64,000 nt of DNA from Bradyrhizobium sp. CCBAU 51627 (GTDB taxonomy: Bacteria; Pseudomonadota; Alphaproteobacteria; Rhizobiales; Xanthobacteraceae). The first letter of the stretch is position 1; every line of letters begins with the position of its first letter. The notes beneath the pieces were generated by a model that was given only the letters and a program-made list of their open reading frames with translations, did not search any database and was not told the DNA's origin. Below, piece after piece: positions 26,382 to 33,927 of the stretch. Both the position numbers and the translations under genes were made by a program. The stretch covers positions 24,309-88,308 of the forward strand of contig NZ_LBJG01000021.1 in the NCBI RefSeq assembly GCF_028128765.1, in the 5' to 3' direction.

Positions 26382-27072
26382 GGTGTCATTCCCTGTACGA
26401 ACGTGGTCACCGAAGCGAAAGTCTTTCAAATTTGTTCGCGAAAGGCATCATTCCCACTGAACTCATTGGGACGGGCGCTTCGATGGCTGCCCGAATCTAA
26501 TCCCGCGCCGTCGCGGCTCAATCGACCATCGTAGTTACCCACTTGTTGCCCGTCCCATCCAGTTATTGCCCTCCATCCAGTGACCCGACTCTGCTGATTT
26601 AGGCCAGGTGGCGAGTGATCGGGTGGCTGGCCGCTATGAGTTGTGCGACCTTTATCAATTTTCGGAAGTTCAATGGGCTTCAGGTACAATCGGTCGGGCG
26701 GCGGGGCGATCGGATGAGCCGTGGGGAGGGGCAGATCGACTGCTCTATTGGCACTGGCGGCAGACCGTCGAGCCGAGATGGTGTCGCTCGAATTGTCAGT
26801 CGCGGATCTCACGGCGTAGACTCTGACTGGGCACGGCATCGCGCCCGGGCATTGGGTGTCTGGAGAATGTGATCGCTCGCGGGGGCGTCGGGCTGATGCG
26901 TGCGCGAAGCAGGAAGCCGTCGGGGTAATCCGTAAGGGTCTGCAGCTCGAACCAATTTTACCATGGAAAACGGGCCTGCCTGTGGAACAATGCCATCGTA
27001 GCTTCCGCACACTGTTTGCGCGGTCGCTGCGTTCGTCTGATGCTGCGCCAGAGATTTCGATTTGGGGGGACG
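26382..27072. other. Divergent promoter region between exoF and the flavoprotein gene
   Basis: No convincing gene. Long frames here (26426-27010 minus, 26615-26872 plus) are out-of-frame noise with Arg/Ser-rich composition. The region must contain divergent promoters for exoF and the flavoprotein/ATP-grasp pair; no known motif stands out. Confidence 0.5.
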
Positions 27073-28344
27073 ATGGCTAGTCCGTCGGATCTGCCGGTAG
27101 CGATCGTTGGGGCAGGGCCCTTCGGTCTTTCCGTGGCGGCGCATTTGCGGTCCAGTGGCGTGCCGTTTCGGATCTTTGGCACGCCGATGGATCGATGGCA
27201 GAAGCAAATGCCGGTGGGCATGTTTCTGAAGTCTGAATGGGACGCCTCCAGCCTTGCAGATCCGGCCGGGCGCCGCACTCTACAGCAATTCTGCGCAGAG
27301 GCGGGATTATCCTACGGGACTGCTCCAATTCCACTCGACACGTTCACCAGATACGCGTTGTCATTTCAGCGGCGTCTGGTCCCGATGGTCGAGGATGTGT
27401 TGGTGACGGCGCTCGATAGGACTCCAGATGGATTTGAACTAAGGCTGGCGAACGGGGACGGCCTCAGGGCCAAGTCTGTTGTGATCGCGACCGGCTTGTC
27501 GCATGCCGAGCATATTCCGCCGGGATTGGCGCAGTTGCCCGGTGAGTTGCTATCTCACAGCAGCGCGCACAATGACCTGAGCCAGTTCAAAGGTCGAGAC
27601 ATCGTCGTCGTCGGCGCAGGACAATCGGCCCTTGAGACTGCAGCCCTGTTGCATGAGACACAGGCAAATGTGGTCCTGGTAGTCCGTGGACCTTCGATCG
27701 CTTGGAATGAGACTCCATCACTTGAGCCGCGATCGCACTGGGAGCGGACACGCCGACCTGCGTCGGCACTGGGATGCGGGCTCAAAACGTGGTTCTGCGC
27801 AAATGCGCCGATGCAGTTCTATCACCTACCCCAACGAACACGTCTCGAGATGGTACGGGGCGGCAGAGGGCGCGCAGCGCTACTTGGTCCCGCCGGCGCG
27901 TGGTGGCTTCGGGAGCGGGTCGTGGGCCGAGTTCCGATCCTACTCGGCCAAACCGTGCGAGGAGCCGGTACGAGAAGCGGGAAAGCAGTTCTCTGCGTCA
28001 ATGAACGCGATGGAAGGTCACGTGATCTTGTCGCCGAGCACATCATTGCCGCGACGGGCTATCGGTTTGTCGCCCGGTCGCTGCCATTCATAAGTGGATC
28101 GTTGCTGCGTGATCTGCGCTGCGTCGACGACGTGCCCGAGCTCTCTCCCAGCTTCGAGTCCTCAATTCCGGGCCTCTATTTCACTGGGCTCGCGAGCGCT
28201 TACAATTTTGGTCCGGTAATGCGTTTCCTGTGCGGTAGTCAATACACGGCCGAGCGCATCAGCCGCCATATTGGCAAAACGCAAGTACCGTTCCGCTCGA
28301 CTTTGGCGGCGCTCATCTCCGAGCGCAACCCGAACACCTCATAA
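27073..28344 (+). CDS. FAD/NAD(P)-binding monooxygenase-like oxidoreductase
   Basis: A 423-residue flavoprotein with an N-terminal FAD site (VAIVGAGPFGLSVAAHL), a second dinucleotide site (IVVVGAGQSALETAALL, about residue 178) and the C-terminal ATGYRF motif. This is the three-part pattern of flavin-dependent N-monooxygenases and related enzymes. The ATG at 27073 follows GGGGGGA. It lies 7 bases before the ATP-grasp gene, so the two form a unit. It probably oxidises an amino or small-molecule substrate. The substrate is unknown. Confidence 0.8.
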   Translation: MASPSDLPVAIVGAGPFGLSVAAHLRSSGVPFRIFGTPMDRWQKQMPVGMFLKSEWDASSLADPAGRRTLQQFCAEAGLSYGTAPIPLDTFTRYALSFQRRLVPMVEDVLVTALDRTPDGFELRLANGDGLRAKSVVIATGLSHAEHIPPGLAQLPGELLSHSSAHNDLSQFKGRDIVVVGAGQSALETAALLHETQANVVLVVRGPSIAWNETPSLEPRSHWERTRRPASALGCGLKTWFCANAPMQFYHLPQRTRLEMVRGGRGRAALLGPAGAWWLRERVVGRVPILLGQTVRGAGTRSGKAVLCVNERDGRSRDLVAEHIIAATGYRFVARSLPFISGSLLRDLRCVDDVPELSPSFESSIPGLYFTGLASAYNFGPVMRFLCGSQYTAERISRHIGKTQVPFRSTLAALISERNPNTS

Positions 28345-28351
28345 AGCCGCC

Positions 28352-29686
28352 ATGAGCGCGCCTGCCCCCGTCCTCATTTTGAAAACCGGACGCTATGCCA
28401 TTCATCATGGCCAGCTTGGCATCATCCGAAGCCTGGGAAGGTTGGGCATACCCGTCTACACGGTTGCCGAAGATCGCCTGACTCCGGCGACGACTTCCAG
28501 ATACTTGACTGGGAGTTTTGTCTGGCACGCGGGCGACCTGCCGAGACCGCAGCAGCTTGAAGCGTTGGCGAAGATTGGCAAGAAATTCAACAGGCCCACA
28601 ATCCTGATTCCCACCGATGATCTGGGAGCCATCTTGGTCGGCGAAGAATCTGCGACGCTCCGGCAGTGGTTCGTATTTCCCGATATACCAGCCAGCTTGC
28701 CGCGGAAACTCGCGAACAAGCAGACGTTATACACGCTCTGCCGTCAAATAGGCGTGGCCTGTCCGAACACGCTATGCCCCACGTCGATCTCGGATGTGCA
28801 CGAATTTGCGGTATCCGCGAAGCTCCCGATTGTTGTCAAGCCGGCAGCGGCATGGCTCGATCCGAAGCTGAGAGTGTCGATAGTTCACTCGGAACAGGAG
28901 CTTGTCGATGTCTGGCATCGGGCGGGGGGCTCGCAGAATCCGAACCTTCTGCTTCAAGAATACATTCCTCCCGGAGCGGACTGGTTCTTCCACGGCTACT
29001 GCAATGGCGCATCGGATTGCCTGGCGGGCTTCACGGGGATGAAACTGCGATCCTATCCGCCACACGCTGGAATTACTACGCTGGGCAGATCCATAACCAA
29101 TGACGTTCTACTGCATCAAGCTCAGACGTTGCTCAAGGCGATATCCTATGCGGGCATAATGGATTTGGACTTTCGGCTGGACGAACGAGATCAAAAGTAC
29201 AAACTTCTGGACTTCAACCCGCGCATCGGAGCCCAGTTTCGCGTGTTCGTGGACGACGATGGCCTCGACGTCGCGCGAGTGCTCTACCGTGACCTCGCCG
29301 GACAGATCGTGCGACGCTCGGGACAGGTCGATGGACGTGTTTTCGTTGTAGAACCGGATGATCTGCGCGCGAGCGTGAACTATGCGAGGCGAAGCGAACT
29401 GTCGGCTTATGCCTGGTTACAATCGTTCAAGGGTCGCAAGGAGTTCGCCTGGTTCAGCTGGGACGACCCTCTGCCTTTCCTGACGGTGTGGGCTCGTATT
29501 GCGATCCGGGGCGTCGGCAAAATACTCCGGATTAGACCGTTCAAGGCCAACGCCAGTCGTCAGTCGACTGGCGCTGGCCAAGGGCGCAAACCGGATCAGG
29601 CGATGCCGATTACGGGATATGGCGCCCGTTTGATCTTGATCATTGAGCCGATATGGCAGTATCTGGCACGGCGCCCGTCGGATTGA
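28352..29686 (+). CDS. ATP-grasp carboxylate-amine ligase family protein
   Basis: A 444-residue protein. The N-terminal domain (VLILKTGRYAIHHGQLGIIRSL) precedes the ATP-grasp fold: LPIVVKPAAAW, LLLQEYIPPGADW, and the metal-binding end DLDFRLDERDQKYKLLDFNPR with D/E/N ligands. It resembles D-aspartate-ligase-like enzymes that join a carboxylate to an amine via an acyl phosphate. Translation is probably coupled with the flavoprotein upstream. In this locus it may attach an amino acid or amine to a sugar carboxyl group. That role is inferred. Confidence 0.8.
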   Translation: MSAPAPVLILKTGRYAIHHGQLGIIRSLGRLGIPVYTVAEDRLTPATTSRYLTGSFVWHAGDLPRPQQLEALAKIGKKFNRPTILIPTDDLGAILVGEESATLRQWFVFPDIPASLPRKLANKQTLYTLCRQIGVACPNTLCPTSISDVHEFAVSAKLPIVVKPAAAWLDPKLRVSIVHSEQELVDVWHRAGGSQNPNLLLQEYIPPGADWFFHGYCNGASDCLAGFTGMKLRSYPPHAGITTLGRSITNDVLLHQAQTLLKAISYAGIMDLDFRLDERDQKYKLLDFNPRIGAQFRVFVDDDGLDVARVLYRDLAGQIVRRSGQVDGRVFVVEPDDLRASVNYARRSELSAYAWLQSFKGRKEFAWFSWDDPLPFLTVWARIAIRGVGKILRIRPFKANASRQSTGAGQGRKPDQAMPITGYGARLILIIEPIWQYLARRPSD

Positions 29687-29761
29687 CGGATCTCGAGCAG
29701 AGCTCGCTCACGATGGCGCCTTCCGGTTGCCTGCATGTTCATCCGCGGTGCTCCGCTTCGT

Positions 29762-31189
29762 CTACCGCTCCCGCAAGGCTTCCTGCTTGTACCTCGCCAG
29801 CGGCGAAAGCAGGTAGCTGATGATCGTGCGCTGGCCGGTCTTGATCTCGACCGTCACGGCCATGCCGGGACCGAGCTTGACGAGCTTGTCCTCCACCTGC
29901 ATGTGCGTGCGATCAAGCGAGATGCGCGCCGCGTATTCCAGTTCCTGGCCTTTCGGCTCGCTGCTTCCTTGCGCCGTGCCCGACGCGCGGTCGTTCGACC
30001 CGCCCTGCGGCCTGTCGCGCGTGATGGCATCCGTCGACACGCTCAGCACGTCGCCATGCAGGAGTCCGTAGCGGGTGAAGTTGAACGTGTCGACCTTGAT
30101 CTCCGCCTTCTGTCCCGGACGGACGAAGCCGACGTCCCGGTTGGAGAGCATGGCCTCGATCTCGAGCTGGCTCTCGCTAGGGACCACGACCGCCAGCGCC
30201 TGCGCCGGCGTCACCACGCCTCCCACCGTGTGAACGGCAAGCTGCTGCACTACGCCGTCGACCGGCGCAGTCAACTGCTGGAGCTTCGTGCGCCGTTCCG
30301 CCTTGACCACTTCCTGCGCAGCGCTCGCCACTTTCTGCTCGGCCTTGGCAAGCGCGTCATAGGTCGCCCGCCGATACTCCGCGGAGGTCCTGTCCTTCGT
30401 TTCCTTCAGCAAGGCGATGGCTGCGTCGGCTTCGCGCATCCGGCTCTGCTGGAGAACGAGATCCTGCTGAAGACCGACCAGTTCCTGATACTCGGAGAGA
30501 TACACGACCTTCGAAGCCAGGGCCTTGTCGACCAGACCCTTGCGAATATCGACCCGCTCCTGGAGCACCGGGATCGTCGCCTGGAGTTTCGCCACGCTTG
30601 CCAACGTGGTCGCCCGCTCGGCTTCCTTCTGACCCTGCTGGCGCTCGATCTCGGCGAGCTTGGCATTCTGCTCGGAGCGCTGGCTGATCAAGAACTGCCG
30701 ATGCATCTCGATCTCCGCGGCACTTGCGCCCTGCGGTGGTCGGAAGGCGGCAAGCGGATCCGCGGCGAGCGCCGCGCGCAGCCGCGCGGCGTCGAGCTCG
30801 GCGGCAACGAGGTCGCTCCTCTGCCGCTCCTGATCGGCTTCCGTCATCGTCGGGTCGAGTTCGATCAGGACGTCACCGGCCTTGACGGTCTGCCCGTCGC
30901 GAACGTGGATGGCTCGGACAACGCCCGTCTCGAATGGCTGGATCAGCTTGGTACGGCCGCCCGGCACGATCTTGCCCGTCGCGGTGGCGACGATATCGAC
31001 CTTGCCCAACGACGCCCATGCCAGCGCGATGCAGAACACAGCAATGATGCTCACGCCGATCGCGCGCCCGACCGGTGATGGCGGCGTTTCGGTGATTTCG
31101 AGCGCCGCCGGCAGGAACGCGATCTCATGCTGGCGGCGGCGAGGCTCGCGTCTCGGAAACGGAACTATATTTCGGCTAGCGGACGTCAT
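29762..31189 (-). CDS. Type I secretion periplasmic adaptor (HlyD family)
   Basis: A 475-residue protein with a single span (about 45-65, IGVSIIAVFCIALAWASLG), a biotinyl-lipoyl-like half (GRTKLIQPFETGVVRAIHV), a long coiled-coil hairpin (about 120-310), and the returning barrel (KLQQLTAPVDGVVQQLAVH) plus the beta domain near the C-terminus (LVKLGPGMAVTVEIKTG). This is the HlyD/PrsE layout. It bridges the inner-membrane ABC exporter and a TolC-type outer channel, which is not in the window. The start overlaps the ABC gene stop by 14 bases. Confidence 0.93.
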   Translation of the reverse strand: MTSASRNIVPFPRREPRRRQHEIAFLPAALEITETPPSPVGRAIGVSIIAVFCIALAWASLGKVDIVATATGKIVPGGRTKLIQPFETGVVRAIHVRDGQTVKAGDVLIELDPTMTEADQERQRSDLVAAELDAARLRAALAADPLAAFRPPQGASAAEIEMHRQFLISQRSEQNAKLAEIERQQGQKEAERATTLASVAKLQATIPVLQERVDIRKGLVDKALASKVVYLSEYQELVGLQQDLVLQQSRMREADAAIALLKETKDRTSAEYRRATYDALAKAEQKVASAAQEVVKAERRTKLQQLTAPVDGVVQQLAVHTVGGVVTPAQALAVVVPSESQLEIEAMLSNRDVGFVRPGQKAEIKVDTFNFTRYGLLHGDVLSVSTDAITRDRPQGGSNDRASGTAQGSSEPKGQELEYAARISLDRTHMQVEDKLVKLGPGMAVTVEIKTGQRTIISYLLSPLARYKQEALRER

Positions 31190-33818
31190 GGATTCCCGCC
31201 TGCAGATAATGGAGGTTTGCGTAACGCCCATTCGAGCGGATCAGTTCGTCATGGTTGCCGTCCTCGACGAGCCGGCCATGCTCGAGCGTGATGATCCGGT
31301 TCGCATTGCGCACGGTCGAGAGTCGATGCGCGATCACGAACACGGTCCGTCCAGCGGAAATCTGCCTCATGTTCTGCTGGATGGCGCGCTCGCTTTCATA
31401 GTCCAGCGCGCTGGTCGCCTCATCGAGGATGAGGATGCGCGGATCAGTGATGAGCGCGCGGGCGATCGCGACGCGCTGGCGCTGCCCGCCGGAGAGACTA
31501 GAGCCCCGCTCGCCGACGATGGTGTCGTAGCCCTCCGGCAGCTCCAGGATGAAGTCATGCGCACCCGCGAGCGAGGCCGCCTCGATGACGCGCTCCATCG
31601 GCATGGCCGGGTCGGCAAGCGCGATGTTCTCGCGGATCGAGCGATTGAAGAGCACATTCTCCTGCAAGACCACCCCGATCTGGCGCCTGAGCCAGGTCAG
31701 ATCGACCATCGCGAGATCGACGCCGTCGACCAGCACACGCCCGCTCTCCGGTACATAGAGACGCTGGATCAGCTTGGTGATGGTGCTCTTGCCCGAGCCC
31801 GAAGAGCCCACGATGCCGATCACCTGGCCGGGCTCGACGTCGAAGGACACGTCGTGCAGCACTTCAGGACCGTCGACGCGGTAACGGAAGGTCGCGTGCT
31901 CGAACGTGACCTTGCCGCGGATCGGCGGCAGGGCAGCGCGGGCCGGGCTGAAGCTCGGCTCGGGCATGGTGTTGAGGATGTCGCCGAGCCGATCGATCGA
32001 CAGACGGGCCTGGTGGAAATCCTGCCAGATCTGCGCGAGCCGCAGCACGGGCATGCTCACACGCCCCGCCAGCATGTTGAACGCGATGAGCTCGCCAACG
32101 GACAGGTCGCCGCCGATCACCAGCCTGGCGCCGACGTAGAGCGTCGCGGCGGTGACCAGCTTGTTGATCATCTGGACCGCCTGGCTCGCCGTGTTGTTCA
32201 GGCTGAGTACGCGGAAGCTCGCGCCCACATAGCCTGCCAGCTGCTCCTCCCAACGTCGCTGCATCTGCGGTTCGACCGCCATCGCCTTCAGCGTCTCGAC
32301 GCCGGTGACGCTCTCGACCAGGAAGGCCTGGTTCTCCGAACCGCGATTGAATTTCTCGTCAAGGCGCCGGCGAAACAGCGGCGCAACACCAGCGGATATG
32401 CCGATGTAGAACGGGAAAGATGCAATCACGATCAGCGTCAGCGATGTCGAGTAGCAGACCATCACCGCAAGGAAGACGACGGTGAACAGGAGATCGATCA
32501 CCAGCGTGAGCGCTGAGCTCGTCAGGAACTGGCGGATATTCTCCAATTCGCGAACGCGTGCAACCGAATCGCCGACGCGGCGCGTCTGGAAATAGGCAAT
32601 CGGCAGGGCGATCAGGTGACGGAACAGCCGCGCGCCGAGCTCGACGTCGATGCGGTTGGTCGTGTGCGCGAATAGATAGACGCGTAGCGTGCCGAGAACG
32701 GTCTCGAATACGGTCAGCGCGACGAGGCCCATGACCAGAACGTCGAGCGTGCTCATGCTTCGATGCACGAGCACCTTGTCGATCACCACCTGGAAGAACA
32801 GCGGCGATACGAGGGCGAAGACCTGTAGGAAGAACGACGCGGCCAGTACTTCGCCGAGCAGGCGACGATATTTGTGGAGCGCACCGATGAACCAGCTGAT
32901 ATCAAATCGCCGGGAGAGATCCGTCAGAGCCGCGCGCCGGGTCATCAGGATGATGTCACCGCCCCAGATGGCCTCGAGCTCAGCCTGTGTGATGGATTCA
33001 GGCCGGGGCGACAACGGGCGCTGAACCAGAAGCTTGTCGTCGACGACCTTGCCCAGGATCAGGAAGCCACCGTCGCGCAGCACGGCAATTGCCGGCAGCG
33101 GCGTGACCGCGAGCCTTTGCCAGTTCGACCTCTGGGCCCGGGCCTTCAGCCCGAACTCCCGAGCGCAGCGCAGGATTTCAGTCACACCGACCCGCGCGTT
33201 GCCCATGCGATGCCGAATTTGCTCCGGATCGGCAGCAATGCCATGGCAACGCAGCAATATCGCCACCGCAATGAGTCCCGACTCATCGCTGCTTTCAGGA
33301 GCCGCCTCGTGGACGGGCACATCGCGACGTTCGGCGGCACGCGCAGACACCAGGGCATCGCCGGCGAGCGCGACCAGATCACGCCCGCGTGCAATCAGAT
33401 CAGCAAAGGCATCATACGTCTGGCCGACGAGGCCTTGAGATCCGGTCAGGATCAAACGGCCGTCCCAGATTTCTTCAAATTCCGCACGCGGCATCAACTT
33501 CGGATGGGACGAGGTCGGATGCAGCACAAGGGCAGCCTCGCCCTCGACCTTCCCGAGCAACAGGAATCCGCCATCACGCAGCGCCGCGATTCCGGGCAAC
33601 GTGGTACTCGCAAGTCGCTTCCAACGCGTCGTGCATGAACGGACTTTGACCCCGAACTCATGGGCGCAGCGAAGCATCGCGCTGATGCCGACCTCGCTCT
33701 CGCCGCAGCGGCCGCGGAGCTGGTCGGGCTCGGCAATTACGCCATGAAGGCGCAGGAACAGAGCCAGGGCCTGAAGCCCGAGATCTGCGACATGGGCATT
33801 TCCATTCTGGATCGCCAT
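31176..33818 (-). CDS. Type I secretion ABC exporter with two degenerate C39-like domains
   Basis: An 880-residue fusion. Residues about 1-150 and 175-320 are two copies of a C39 peptidase-like domain (compare LRCAHEFGVKVRS and LRCAREFGLKARA; ALRDGGFLLLGKVEG and VLRDGGFLILGKVVD). The catalytic cysteine is replaced (DLGLQAL, DESGLIA), so neither should cut. Membrane spans at about 330-610 are followed by the ATPase (Walker A GSSGSGKST, signature LSGGQRQR, Walker B LILDEATSAL). It is the HlyB-type motor that powers export with the adjacent HlyD protein. The usual HlyB carries one such inactive domain; the tandem arrangement is unusual. Confidence 0.93.
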   Translation of the reverse strand: MAIQNGNAHVADLGLQALALFLRLHGVIAEPDQLRGRCGESEVGISAMLRCAHEFGVKVRSCTTRWKRLASTTLPGIAALRDGGFLLLGKVEGEAALVLHPTSSHPKLMPRAEFEEIWDGRLILTGSQGLVGQTYDAFADLIARGRDLVALAGDALVSARAAERRDVPVHEAAPESSDESGLIAVAILLRCHGIAADPEQIRHRMGNARVGVTEILRCAREFGLKARAQRSNWQRLAVTPLPAIAVLRDGGFLILGKVVDDKLLVQRPLSPRPESITQAELEAIWGGDIILMTRRAALTDLSRRFDISWFIGALHKYRRLLGEVLAASFFLQVFALVSPLFFQVVIDKVLVHRSMSTLDVLVMGLVALTVFETVLGTLRVYLFAHTTNRIDVELGARLFRHLIALPIAYFQTRRVGDSVARVRELENIRQFLTSSALTLVIDLLFTVVFLAVMVCYSTSLTLIVIASFPFYIGISAGVAPLFRRRLDEKFNRGSENQAFLVESVTGVETLKAMAVEPQMQRRWEEQLAGYVGASFRVLSLNNTASQAVQMINKLVTAATLYVGARLVIGGDLSVGELIAFNMLAGRVSMPVLRLAQIWQDFHQARLSIDRLGDILNTMPEPSFSPARAALPPIRGKVTFEHATFRYRVDGPEVLHDVSFDVEPGQVIGIVGSSGSGKSTITKLIQRLYVPESGRVLVDGVDLAMVDLTWLRRQIGVVLQENVLFNRSIRENIALADPAMPMERVIEAASLAGAHDFILELPEGYDTIVGERGSSLSGGQRQRVAIARALITDPRILILDEATSALDYESERAIQQNMRQISAGRTVFVIAHRLSTVRNANRIITLEHGRLVEDGNHDELIRSNGRYANLHYLQAGIHDVR

Positions 33819-33927
33819 TCTTTACTCAACCCTTCGCGACTACCGGTCGCGTGTGATGTTCCTTCTCATGCATTCACAAATATCGGCGGTGCCGCACCCA
33901 GGCGGAGAGCCTGGGTGCGGCGAGGCG

